Positions 32,750 through 41,427 are shown, counted from the stretch's first letter. The stretch is 64,000 bases of DNA from Allocatelliglobosispora scoriae (GCF_014204945.1 NZ_JACHMN010000002.1:62001-126000); one strand, 5' to 3'. Numbers and translations: made by a program. The notes: generated from the sequence alone by a model not told the origin.

Positions 32750-35502
32750 GCAGGGCAGCTGCGGCGCAGAGCCCTCGGTCGCCCGCCCCGCGACCACATG
32801 CCGCCCGGTCGCCCGGCAGAACGCACCAGCCCCGGCTGCTCGAACTGCAGCAGCTGGCCGGAAATCAAGCCGTCACCCAGCTGATCTCCGTGCAACGGGC
32901 CGACAAGCCGGCCAATCTGGATGAGGCGATCCGCACCGGCGACAGCTCCGCTCTGGACCCGTTTCGGCCCTTCACCGGCATCAGCGCCAACCAGCTGCTC
33001 AGCCTGGTGAATCTCATCGTCACCCAGACGTTCGTCAGCTGGCGTGAGGAGTCGATCCTGGAGGAGGCATGGCGGTCACGGGGGAACGCCGCCGATCTCA
33101 GCCGCTTCGACTTCGATCTCTGGAAAAGCTGCCAGAAGCGGGGCGCCGACCCGCACAAGGTGCAGTGGATGCGCGATCTCCGCACCCAGTTCGCCACCGA
33201 CGTACGCGAGGAGGCACGGGAGAACCTCCGCAAGAACGGTGAGATCATCGACGCGGAGTCCCGGCGACTCGGCATCAGCTCCGGTGCGGATCCGGCGGCG
33301 GCAGATGAAGCGGTCCGCGAGCAGGTCCGGCAGGCGTCGCTGATCCGGAAGGCCAAGGAAACCCTGCGAACGCTCGGTCAGATCGATGTGGGCTACACCG
33401 AGCCGCCGATCAAGCAGGGATCTGACCGAAGCGAGCACGGCGGCACCTCACCGGCCGGCGGCACCGGCACCGCGGCAGCGCGCAACCGGGCGGGCTTCAA
33501 TCCGCTGCACGCACCGCCCTACCCGGCGGAAAAGGGTGACGGCATGGCCTCCTGGGAGACCATCATCGACCAGCACCAGAAGCTGAACACCGCGATCGGG
33601 ACGATCCTCAACGAGAACCCCGCCCTCTACGCGATGATGGTCCTGGATGCGAAGGATCGGGCCCGTGACGGCGGCTCCGATGCCCTGGCCAGTGGCGACC
33701 AGAGCCCGGCGGGAGCTCGGGCCAAGATGGGCGCGGCGCTGGCGAAGGTGACGGAGAACATCCGCACCGCTCGGAGGGACATCGACGACAAGCGGTTGCG
33801 CTTCGAATCCATGTCGTCCGTGCAGGACAAGCTCTTCGAGAAGGACAAGACGTGGAGCAGGCCCTTCGCCCAAGGGCTGGCCCGCGACTACGTCAAGGAG
33901 AGCGGCGAGGACGCGGCGAAGGGCGCCATGCTGGTCGAGATCGCCCTGCTCGCGGCGGTCACCATCGGCACAGCCGGCACGGCGGCGCCGCTGCTCGGCG
34001 CGATCATCGGACTCACCTCCTCCTCCGCGGCGGCGGCCGACAGCTGGAACCAGGCGTTCGCCGTGAGGAGCGCCGGCAAGGCCACCGTGAAGGACGAGCT
34101 CGCGATCGTCGGCACCGCCCAGGCCGCGGAGGCCGAGTTCCAGGCCATGATGGACACGATCACGGCACTCGTCGACGTGTACGGGGCGGCCAAGGCGGTC
34201 CGATCCGCGACCAGTCTCGCCAAGGTGGCCGGGCTGGAGGCGAAACTCGCGGCCAAGACCAAGCTCGCGAACTTCGCCACGCTGCCGCCCGCCGGACAGA
34301 AGCAGCTGCTGACCGAAGTGGTCGAGGCGGAGGGTGCGCAGGCAGCCGTCCTCGGCACCGGCCGCAAGGCCGAGGACCTGATCCCCATCGTCGGCCGGGA
34401 CACCACCGCCGGCCAGCGGCTGCTGGCACTCGCCGGCGGCGCCGGGCACATCTCCGTCAAGGACCTCGAGGTCGCGCTGCCGCTGCTCGCTCAGAAGAGC
34501 GCAGCGGAGGCGGGCAAGCTCGTGCAGCAGTCCATCGACCTCATCGGCCCGGCCGACACGCTGCGCCGGGTGGGCGGATGGGGAATGCTCGAACAGGCGG
34601 TCGGCAAGGAAGCCGGTGCGATGGCAAGGCTGGAGGCGTGGCGGTCGGGCCTCATCGACCAAGCCGGCCAGACCCTGGGGGCCGCCTCCGGCAAGGAGGG
34701 CGTCTCCGCGGCCCGATCGCTGCTGGCCAAGCTCGGCGGCATGCCCGAGGGAGCGGTCGAGACCGGGCTCGGAATCCTCCTCACCGTCATGGAGAACACC
34801 GGCGCCGAGACGCCCGCCACCTCCGCCGTCGGCTCATACGGCCAGAGCCCGATCGACCTCGATGAGGCGGCGACGCGCCTGGCAGCCAAGAAGGGCGTGG
34901 CCCAGCGCCAAATGATCATAGGCCCGAACAGCCCGCCGCTTCCGCTGACCGAGCATCAGCTCAACCGGCTGTCACACGAGGAGTTCGAGGAGGTCATCCG
35001 CAGGGCCATCGCCTACGGGCACTTCGCCGGCGACGGGCTGCCCCGGATGTCGGTGCTGGAGCTCAAGAACCACGGCGGCGGTCACGGACTCGACGGGATC
35101 GGGCTGCGGCGCCGCGAAAACCTCGTCGACCTCTACAAGTTCGAGTTCAAGCAGGTGACCTCGGATATCGCGCCCAGCCTCGACATGCGGGCCGCCGGTG
35201 TCCAGGGCGGCTACGGCTGGACCGTCGCCAACATCGACAAGCTGATGGCGTCGAGCGATCCGGTGGCGTTCGAGACTTTGGACGTGCTCGAGCGGCGGCT
35301 GAAGCGCTACTTCGGAACGGCGTACAAGGAATCGCTGATGATGGAGGCGCTGCGCGAGAGTCTCGGGCGAGCCCCGCTGGTCGTGGTGACCCGCGTCGGC
35401 GCCTCGCTGGAGACCCTGGTCCCGCAGCTGCGCGGCCTGGCGCGTTCCCTCGGACGCGGCAATGTCAAGCTGCTGCTGGTGCGCGGTCGGCCGACCCGGT
35501 AG
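32746..35502 (+). CDS. Candidate eCIS toxin with C-terminal PD-(D/E)XK nuclease-like domain
   Basis: A 918-residue protein. The N-terminus is basic and disordered and carries LLELQQLAGNQAVTQL (residues 31-46), the motif shared with the two preceding genes. Then come a helical region (60-230), a second helical region (260-400), a hydrophobic Ala/Gly-rich segment (about 400-440) like the translocation segments of polymorphic toxins, and helical text to about 720. The C-terminus (about 760-918) shows GGGHGLDGIG with D783 followed by E800-F-K802, the D-x(n)-E-x-K core of PD-(D/E)XK nucleases. The GTG start overlaps the previous stop by 4 bases. No immunity gene follows on the same strand. Confidence 0.82.
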   Translation: MSRAAAAQSPRSPAPRPHAARSPGRTHQPRLLELQQLAGNQAVTQLISVQRADKPANLDEAIRTGDSSALDPFRPFTGISANQLLSLVNLIVTQTFVSWREESILEEAWRSRGNAADLSRFDFDLWKSCQKRGADPHKVQWMRDLRTQFATDVREEARENLRKNGEIIDAESRRLGISSGADPAAADEAVREQVRQASLIRKAKETLRTLGQIDVGYTEPPIKQGSDRSEHGGTSPAGGTGTAAARNRAGFNPLHAPPYPAEKGDGMASWETIIDQHQKLNTAIGTILNENPALYAMMVLDAKDRARDGGSDALASGDQSPAGARAKMGAALAKVTENIRTARRDIDDKRLRFESMSSVQDKLFEKDKTWSRPFAQGLARDYVKESGEDAAKGAMLVEIALLAAVTIGTAGTAAPLLGAIIGLTSSSAAAADSWNQAFAVRSAGKATVKDELAIVGTAQAAEAEFQAMMDTITALVDVYGAAKAVRSATSLAKVAGLEAKLAAKTKLANFATLPPAGQKQLLTEVVEAEGAQAAVLGTGRKAEDLIPIVGRDTTAGQRLLALAGGAGHISVKDLEVALPLLAQKSAAEAGKLVQQSIDLIGPADTLRRVGGWGMLEQAVGKEAGAMARLEAWRSGLIDQAGQTLGAASGKEGVSAARSLLAKLGGMPEGAVETGLGILLTVMENTGAETPATSAVGSYGQSPIDLDEAATRLAAKKGVAQRQMIIGPNSPPLPLTEHQLNRLSHEEFEEVIRRAIAYGHFAGDGLPRMSVLELKNHGGGHGLDGIGLRRRENLVDLYKFEFKQVTSDIAPSLDMRAAGVQGGYGWTVANIDKLMASSDPVAFETLDVLERRLKRYFGTAYKESLMMEALRESLGRAPLVVVTRVGASLETLVPQLRGLARSLGRGNVKLLLVRGRPTR

Positions 35503-35544
35503 GCGTCTCCTTCGTCGAGATACGCCCCACCGCACCGGGGCCGG

Positions 35545-37533
35545 TCAGACCGACCAGGTGCCGAACCAGCTGCCGAACTCCGCCGGCAGCGCCAGCCGGC
35601 CGAGCTTGCGGTACTCCCGGTGCACCGCGACGACCAGGTCGGACATCGTCACCGGCTGGCCCGCCTCGGCCGCCAGGTAGGCCGCGGTCACCGCGATCGA
35701 GCGGATGTTGCCACCCGACAGCTCGAACGACTCGGCGCAGTAGTCCAGGTCCAGGTCGGCGGCGCGGGGCAGGTCGGCGGGCAGGCAGGCGCGCCACAGC
35801 CGCAGCCGGGCTGCCGCGTCGGGCTTCGGGAAGTCGACGACCACGTCCAGCCGGCGCAGGAACGCGTCGTCGAGGTTGGCGCGCAGGTTGGTGGTGAGGA
35901 TGGCGACCCCGTCGAAGGACTCCATCCGCTGCAGCAGGAACGCGGTCTCCACGTTGGCGTAGCGGTCGTGCGCGTCGGAGACGTCGCTGCGCTTGCCGAA
36001 CAGCGCGTCCGCCTCGTCGAAGAGCAGCACGGCGTTGCAGTTCTCCGCCTGATCGAAGATCCGGCTGAGGTTCTTCTCGGTCTCGCCGATGTACTTGTCG
36101 ACCACGGTCGACAGATCGACCACGTAGAGGTCGAGCCCGAGCGCGGCGGCGACCACCTCGGCGGACATCGTCTTGCCGGTGCCGGAATCGCCCGCGAAGA
36201 GAGCGGTCACCCCGGTCCCCCGGCCACCGCCCGGCCGCATCATCCAGGCGCCCAGCACGGTGTCCCGGTGCCGGACCCGGGCGGTCAGCTCGTGCAGCAG
36301 GCTGAGCACCGGATCGGGCAGCACCAGGTCGGTCCAGTCGACCGCCGGTGTGATCCGGCGGGCGAGCCGCTCCAGTCCGGCCGCGTTGCGGGCGCGGGCG
36401 GCAGCGCGCAGCAGCGCGACCGTGACCGTCCCGCCGTCCAACGCGGCGGCCTGGCGGGCGGCGGTGGCCGACTGGGCGATCTGTTCGGGCGAGAACCGGT
36501 ACGGCGCGGTGAGGATGGGTAGCTGCTCGCCGAGGGTGTGCCGATCGCCCAGCTCGCGCCGCCACAGCGCGACGCGGTCCGGGCCGGTCGGGGCCGGTAC
36601 ATCGATGAGCTGCGGGATGCGGGCCGACCACTGCGGCTCCCAGCCGACGGTCCCGGTGAGCAGCACCTCGCCGTCGAGGTCGGCGAACGGGCGGACCCCG
36701 GCGCCGGCCGGGCCGCGCTCGGTGAGTGCCTCCACCGGCCCGGCGATCAGCGCGACACCGCGCAGCCGTGCCTCCCGGCCGGCCACCCGGGCCAGCTCGT
36801 CGAGGTCGTCGTCGGCTCCGGCCGGCAGCCGGGCCAGGTCCAGCACGATCGCCTCCGGCCGGGCGGCGACCGCGGCGGCCAGCGCGCAGCCGGGCGCCCG
36901 GTCCCGCAGGTAGGCCAGGCCGCCACCGGCGGCGACGACCGGCACGTCGATCGCGGCTCGCGGCCGGGCCAGCACCGGCAGCAGCAGCGGATCCGGGCTG
37001 TCGTCGCCGAGCAGGTGCTGGCACACCCGGTCGGGCACCCGCAGGCCGCGGCTGAGGAACGGGCGCTCGGCATCCTCGACGACGAGCAGCCCGGCGGCGC
37101 ACAGCGGTCCGGCCGGGCCGGCCTGCCGCCGGGCCGCGGCGGACATGGTGGACAGTCCGGCGAGCTCCAGCGCGAGCCGCACGGTGGCCCGGCGGCGGGT
37201 GACATCGTCGTTGAGGTACCCGTACAGCCGCTCGAATCGTGGATCGAGGTCCGGGGCGACCGCGATCAGCAGCAGGGTGAGGTCGGTCTCGGTGAGCCCG
37301 AACGCGACCGCCAGCCGGCCGGGCGGGCTGTCGTCGATCGGCCCGGTCGGCTCGACCGGTCCGACCGGTCCGACCGGCTCGATCGGTCCCCGCAGGGCGG
37401 CGTCGACGTGCTCGTCCGACAGGTAGAGCCCCCGAAAGGCGTCGTCCGGGTGCGGATCGCCGGCCCGCCGGGCCGCCACCGCCAGCGTGACGGCCGCCTC
37501 CACGGCGGCGAGCCGGTTCCGCAACGCGGTCAC
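35545..37533 (-). CDS. AAA+ ATPase (Afp15-type) of the eCIS
   Basis: The 662-residue protein has an N-terminal winged-helix-like region common to eCIS ATPases and a C-terminal AAA+ domain with Walker A (GDSGTGKT, about residue 446), Walker B (LLFDEADALFG, about 501) and sensor/arginine text (LTTNLRANLDDAFLRRLDVVVDFP). In Afp and PVC such ATPases are needed for assembly or cargo handling. It overlaps the DUF4255 gene by 4 bases (GTGA), so both are translated together. A collagen-like run of G-P-x triplets (about residues 49-68) is a curiosity in the N-terminal part. Confidence 0.92.
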   Translation of the reverse strand: MTALRNRLAAVEAAVTLAVAARRAGDPHPDDAFRGLYLSDEHVDAALRGPIEPVGPVGPVEPTGPIDDSPPGRLAVAFGLTETDLTLLLIAVAPDLDPRFERLYGYLNDDVTRRRATVRLALELAGLSTMSAAARRQAGPAGPLCAAGLLVVEDAERPFLSRGLRVPDRVCQHLLGDDSPDPLLLPVLARPRAAIDVPVVAAGGGLAYLRDRAPGCALAAAVAARPEAIVLDLARLPAGADDDLDELARVAGREARLRGVALIAGPVEALTERGPAGAGVRPFADLDGEVLLTGTVGWEPQWSARIPQLIDVPAPTGPDRVALWRRELGDRHTLGEQLPILTAPYRFSPEQIAQSATAARQAAALDGGTVTVALLRAAARARNAAGLERLARRITPAVDWTDLVLPDPVLSLLHELTARVRHRDTVLGAWMMRPGGGRGTGVTALFAGDSGTGKTMSAEVVAAALGLDLYVVDLSTVVDKYIGETEKNLSRIFDQAENCNAVLLFDEADALFGKRSDVSDAHDRYANVETAFLLQRMESFDGVAILTTNLRANLDDAFLRRLDVVVDFPKPDAAARLRLWRACLPADLPRAADLDLDYCAESFELSGGNIRSIAVTAAYLAAEAGQPVTMSDLVVAVHREYRKLGRLALPAEFGSWFGTWSV

Positions 37534-38129
37534 GGGTTGATCCGTACGATCACCTCCTGCACCGGTGGGCCTGCGGTGAAACGGATCCCCGGCTGGATCG
37601 GGGCCACGATCCGCACGTCCAGCGAGGGGTGCAGTTCCCCGCCGAGCGCAGACCAGACGTCGGCGAAGGACCGGTCCTCCGGCGGTGGGAGCGCGACGGT
37701 GATCGGCACCGGCAGGGCCGCCTCGGCCAGGCCGCCGGTGAGCAGGTCGACCGGGATGGCGTCATGCGCGAGCAGGCAGGACAGCGCCGCTGACAGCAGC
37801 CGGTGCTCGTCCTCCGGTCGGGCCGTCCACGCGGTGAGCAGATAGGACAGCACGAAGTAGCGCGGCGGTACGCGCCGGGCCACCACCCGGCCGGACTTGT
37901 CGTACTCGTCGACGCGGCCCTGGGTCCGCCGGCGCAGGTCCTCGCGGATGTCGTAGAGGTAGACGTTGAGTGTGGGCGCGTTGCGCCGCGACGACCAGTC
38001 CTTGGTCGGCGCGTCGAGCACGATCTCGATGGCGTCGTCCACTATCGCCTCCCGCCGCAGCAGGGCCGTCAACGCGTCGTCCACCTCGAAGATCACCGCT
38101 TCAGGATTCCATCTGACGCGACATTCCAC
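37530..38129 (-). CDS. DUF4255 (Afp16/Pvc16-like) tail cap protein of the eCIS
   Basis: A 199-residue protein of the DUF4255/Pvc16 N-terminal family: FEVDDALTALLRREAI at the start, NAPTLNVYLYDIREDLRRR with the conserved L-N-V-Y-L-Y-D-I-x-E motif (about residues 51-67), and the PPRYFVLSYLLTAWT segment with the usual cluster of aromatic residues. In Afp, the 16th protein terminates tube and sheath growth at the far end. It is the first gene of a two-gene operon with the ATPase, divergent from the membrane protein gene. Confidence 0.92.
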   Translation of the reverse strand: MECRVRWNPEAVIFEVDDALTALLRREAIVDDAIEIVLDAPTKDWSSRRNAPTLNVYLYDIREDLRRRTQGRVDEYDKSGRVVARRVPPRYFVLSYLLTAWTARPEDEHRLLSAALSCLLAHDAIPVDLLTGGLAEAALPVPITVALPPPEDRSFADVWSALGGELHPSLDVRIVAPIQPGIRFTAGPPVQEVIVRINP

Positions 38130-38165
38130 GGCAATTTAGGGGTGTTATCTCATAAAGTGACTGCT

Positions 38166-39629
38166 ATGGGAGCATTCGCGAGCTTGGAGAGCAACGCGCT
38201 GTCGGCGCCGTGCGGCGAGTCGGTCGCCACGACGCTGACCGTCCGGAACACCGGCACCGTCGTGGACCAGTTCCGGATCTCGGTCCTCGGCGATCCGGGC
38301 GCGTGGTGCCAGGTGGATCCTCCGATGATCTCGCTGCTTCCCGGCCGCGAGGGCACCGTCTCGCTGCGGTTCTCGCCGCCGCGCGACCCGGCCACACCCT
38401 TCGGGCAGTTGCCTTTCGGCGTACGGGTCGAGCCCCAGGAGGATGCCGCCGGGCTGACCGTCGAGGAGGGCGTGCTGACCGTCACGCCCTACGCCGACCT
38501 GCAGGTCGACCTGGTGCCGAACACCTCCAAGGGCTGGCGGCAGGCCAAGCACCAGCTGACCGTGGTCAACCGGGGTAACGCTCCGGTGGCGGTGCACTGC
38601 TCGGCCACCGACCCCAACGGCGCGCTGGACGTCGCGGTCGACCCCGCCGGCCAGACCATCGGCCCGGGCATCGCGGTGCAGGCCGACGTCCGGGTCAAGC
38701 CCCGACACACGCTGTGGCGCGGCGCCGCGCAGACGTTGCCGTTCACCATCGGCGTACAGGCCGGCGTCGCGCCGGGACAGCCGGCCCCGGCCCCGGTCAA
38801 CGTGAGCGCCAATCTGCTGCAGAACGCGGTCTTCCCGCCCTGGCTGCCCCGGACGCTGGCCACCATCGCGGCGCTGGTGATCGGGGCGGTGGTCGCCTGG
38901 CACGTGGTCCTGCGCCCGACCGTGCAGAACGCCGCCAGCAACGCGGTGGCGGCGCCGCTGGCGCAGACCGACGAGAACATGCGCCGGGTCGCCGACAAGG
39001 TGGGAGTGGAGATCGAGCCGCTGGACGGCTCGTCACCCTCACCCGGCCGGTCGCCCGGTGCCGGTGCGGAGGGCGGCGACGCTGCGCTGGGCCTGCCGCT
39101 GACCACCCGGCTGACCATCACCACCGAGCCGGGCGGCCAGCAGGTCACCGGGGCCGCCGTCGCGCTGCCGGCGGATCGGGCGCTGACCGTCCCCCGGGTG
39201 CTGGTGCAGAACCCCTACAAGGCGACCGGCCTGCTGGTGATCGGCACCAGCGCGGCGACGGACACGGGCCGGATGACCGGGCAGATCCCGGTCGCGGACC
39301 GACTGGTGGTGATCGCGCTGGGCGAGGACGGGAACACTCCGCCGCAGCCGTTGGTCTTCGATCCGCCGCTGGTGCTGCCGACCGGCCGCACCCTCGCCAT
39401 GACCGTCCAATGTGTCACTCCGGGCAACAGTCCCGGTGGTGGGGCCCGGCCCAACTGCGAGATCGCGGCGCTGGTCGGCGGATACACCCGCACGGCGACC
39501 GAGCCGACCGGCAGCCCCAGCCCGCGACCGACCGTCCAGCCGTCGCCCGAGGATCTCACTCCGACCCCGACCGGCGAGCCGGAGAGCCCGGACGACGAAG
39601 ACCCGACCCCGAGCCCCGAAGCGTCCTGA
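38166..39629 (+). CDS. eCIS-locus bitopic membrane protein with Ig-like domains
   Basis: The 487-residue protein has two beta-sandwich (Ig-like, NEW3/alpha-mannosidase-like) domains in residues 1-215, one transmembrane helix (about 229-249, LATIAALVIGAVVAWHVVL), and a C-terminal extracellular region (about 300-440) followed by a Pro/Thr/Glu-rich tail. The N-terminus has no signal peptide, so the Ig-like domains should stay inside. In Streptomyces a bitopic protein called CisA, encoded near the CIS genes, is required for the CIS to act on the host envelope, as I recall; this protein has a similar position and layout, but identity is not shown. ATG 38166 is chosen; GTG 38157 is possible. Confidence 0.78.
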   Translation: MGAFASLESNALSAPCGESVATTLTVRNTGTVVDQFRISVLGDPGAWCQVDPPMISLLPGREGTVSLRFSPPRDPATPFGQLPFGVRVEPQEDAAGLTVEEGVLTVTPYADLQVDLVPNTSKGWRQAKHQLTVVNRGNAPVAVHCSATDPNGALDVAVDPAGQTIGPGIAVQADVRVKPRHTLWRGAAQTLPFTIGVQAGVAPGQPAPAPVNVSANLLQNAVFPPWLPRTLATIAALVIGAVVAWHVVLRPTVQNAASNAVAAPLAQTDENMRRVADKVGVEIEPLDGSSPSPGRSPGAGAEGGDAALGLPLTTRLTITTEPGGQQVTGAAVALPADRALTVPRVLVQNPYKATGLLVIGTSAATDTGRMTGQIPVADRLVVIALGEDGNTPPQPLVFDPPLVLPTGRTLAMTVQCVTPGNSPGGGARPNCEIAALVGGYTRTATEPTGSPSPRPTVQPSPEDLTPTPTGEPESPDDEDPTPSPEAS

Positions 39630-39639
39630 CGGGCATCAG

Positions 39640-40632
39640 TCACCGGTCCATCATCGACACGACGACCTTGGCCGGCGCGTGGCCCTCCTCCACATAGCGG
39701 ATCGCCGCCGGCACCTCCGCGAAGGCGTAGCGCCGGTCGACGACGGGGGCAACGGCTCCCTGCTCGATGAGCGCGGTCAGCGTGAGCAGGTCCGCCCGCT
39801 TGTCCGAGGCCCGGACCACGTCGGCCATCAGCATCCGCTGGGAGACGAACGGCGAGATCGCCACCGCCGCGAACGCGTGCCCGGCCGGCTGCACCCAGCG
39901 ACCGGCCTGGCCGCCGACGACGACGTAGGCGCCCCGGGGCGTCAGCACGCGTCGGCAGGCCAGGGCCGACTTGCTGCCCGCGATGTCGATCACGAGGTCG
40001 TACCGCCGGCCGCCGAGGGTGAAGTCGGCCGCGGTGTAGTCAACGACCTCGGTGGCGCCGATGGAGCGCACCAGGTCCACGTTGCGCGTGCTGCAGACGC
40101 CCGTCACCTCCGCCCCGAACGCCCGGGCGAGCTGCACCGCGAACGTCCCGACCCCGCCGGACGCCCCGTTGACGAGGACCTTCTGTCCGGGTTGAAGGTT
40201 GCCCCGATCCCGCAGGGAGATCAGCGCAGTGATCGCCGCCATCGGCACCGCCGCCGCCTGCTCGAACGACAGGCTGGCGGGCTTCGGCGCCAGCACGCTC
40301 TCCGGCACGCAGACATACTCGGCGAACGCACCCTGCTTGAGCAGCGCGAACACCTCGTCACCGGGTCGAACCCCGCGCACGCTCCGGCCCACCGCCGCGA
40401 CCTCACCCGCCATGTCCGCGCCCAAGATCCCCACCTTGGGGGTACGCAGACCGATGCCCCCCATCAGCCGGGCGACATAGGGCTCCCCGCGCATGTGGTG
40501 CCAGTCGTAGGGATTGACGGATGCGGCATAAACCCGGACCAGCACCTCCCCGTCGCCCGGCACCGGAGTCTCGACCTCGGCGAGCTCCACGACGTCGGGC
40601 GAACCGAACGAGCGCACGACAAAAGCCTTCAT
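39640..40632 (-). CDS. NADP-dependent oxidoreductase, quinone-oxidoreductase type (MDR family)
   Basis: A 330-residue medium-chain dehydrogenase/reductase lacking the structural-zinc cysteines, as in quinone oxidoreductases. The substrate domain starts MKAFVVRSFGSPDVVELAEV, and the nucleotide-binding motif is VNGASGGVGTFAVQLARAFGAEV (split: VNGASGGVGTFAVQLA, about residues 143-158). It would reduce quinones or enones using NADPH in the cytoplasm. ATG 40632 has GGAGAAGG upstream. Three palindromic sites just upstream and the TetR gene before them suggest direct repression by that regulator. Confidence 0.88.
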   Translation of the reverse strand: MKAFVVRSFGSPDVVELAEVETPVPGDGEVLVRVYAASVNPYDWHHMRGEPYVARLMGGIGLRTPKVGILGADMAGEVAAVGRSVRGVRPGDEVFALLKQGAFAEYVCVPESVLAPKPASLSFEQAAAVPMAAITALISLRDRGNLQPGQKVLVNGASGGVGTFAVQLARAFGAEVTGVCSTRNVDLVRSIGATEVVDYTAADFTLGGRRYDLVIDIAGSKSALACRRVLTPRGAYVVVGGQAGRWVQPAGHAFAAVAISPFVSQRMLMADVVRASDKRADLLTLTALIEQGAVAPVVDRRYAFAEVPAAIRYVEEGHAPAKVVVSMMDR

Positions 40633-40663
40633 GGCCTTCTCCAACCCGGCAGCGCCACAGCAA

Positions 40664-40714
40664 CCTTACAACGTAAGGCGCCCTTACGGCGTAAGGTACT
40701 CTTACGTTGTAAGG
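40664..40714. promoter_or_regulatory. Three tandem palindromic operators, TetR-type
   Basis: Three copies of CTTAC-NNN-GTAAG lie at 40664-40678, 40682-40696 and 40100-bp-scale neighbour 40700-40714: CCTTACAACGTAAGG, CCTTACGGCGTAAGG and TCTTACGTTGTAAGG. Their centres are 18 bases apart. They fill the gap between the end of the TetR gene and the start of the oxidoreductase gene, 32 to 82 bases upstream of its start codon, where bound repressor would block transcription. Confidence 0.8.
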
Positions 40715-40725
40715 TTGTCGAGCGG

Positions 40726-41427
40726 TCAGACGGTGTCGCGCATCCGATCGAGGCCCTCGAGGATCAGATCGAGCCCGAACTCGAACTCGGTCTGAGCGTC
40801 GCACCAGCCCAGCGTGGAATCGGGATCGTCGTGGGCGACCTCCGCCAGCATGCCGACGAGGTGCGGGAACCGCTCGGCCATGCCCGCCATCGCGGCGGCC
40901 GCCTCGGGACCGGTGGGCGCGTCGCCGGGATCGAAGAGCTCCTGGTTGAAGCCGAGCGCCCGGCTCCCCAGCGTGTGCAGCGCGCGGTGGCACAGGTCGT
41001 GCGAGAACCCGCCGGCCTGCATGATCGCCAGCAGCCCGTCGTAATACTCCAGGATCCCGGCGCTGGTGCTGGTCCGCGACACGAAGACTCGGGGCGCCCA
41101 CGGGTGGCGCAGGAGGACCTCACGAGCGGTCAGGACCCGCAGCCGGGCCGCCGGCTTCCAGCGAGCACCCTTGGTGGGGAGCGTCAGTCGGCCGACCGCC
41201 TCGTTGATCTCAGCGGCGATGACGTCGACGACACCGTCGAGCACCTCTTCCTTGTTGGCCACGTGGTGGTAGAGCGACATCGCCTCGGCGTCGAGCACAT
41301 CCGCCAACCGGCGCATCGTGAGGGACTCGATGCCGCGCTCATCGGCGACGCCGACCGCCGCTCTCAGCACCCTGTCCCTGCTCAACGGCGGCCGGGGCTC
41401 GCTTCTCGGCTCAGCGCGGATGGCCAC
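40726..41427 (-). CDS. TetR-family regulator with TetR_C-type domain
   Basis: The 233-residue protein has an N-terminal helix-turn-helix (about residues 15-62; LTMRRLADVLDAEAMSLYHHVANKEEVLD is the typical text) and a C-terminal ligand domain of the TetR_C type. It lies upstream of the oxidoreductase gene on the same strand, with three palindromes in the gap, so it is likely to repress that gene and perhaps to be co-regulated. The inducer is unknown; electrophilic compounds would fit the target enzyme. Confidence 0.88.
   Translation of the reverse strand: MAIRAEPRSEPRPPLSRDRVLRAAVGVADERGIESLTMRRLADVLDAEAMSLYHHVANKEEVLDGVVDVIAAEINEAVGRLTLPTKGARWKPAARLRVLTAREVLLRHPWAPRVFVSRTSTSAGILEYYDGLLAIMQAGGFSHDLCHRALHTLGSRALGFNQELFDPGDAPTGPEAAAAMAGMAERFPHLVGMLAEVAHDDPDSTLGWCDAQTEFEFGLDLILEGLDRMRDTV

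Noticed and set aside
37320-37395. Short tandem repeat (GGTCCGACC-type units)
   Set aside because: The units stay in frame within the ATPase gene and encode a collagen-like G-P-x run; ordinary low-complexity coding sequence.
18402-39629. Prophage
   Set aside because: No capsid, portal, terminase, integrase, holin or attachment sites were seen; only tail-like genes, with AAA+ and DUF4157 genes typical of eCIS.
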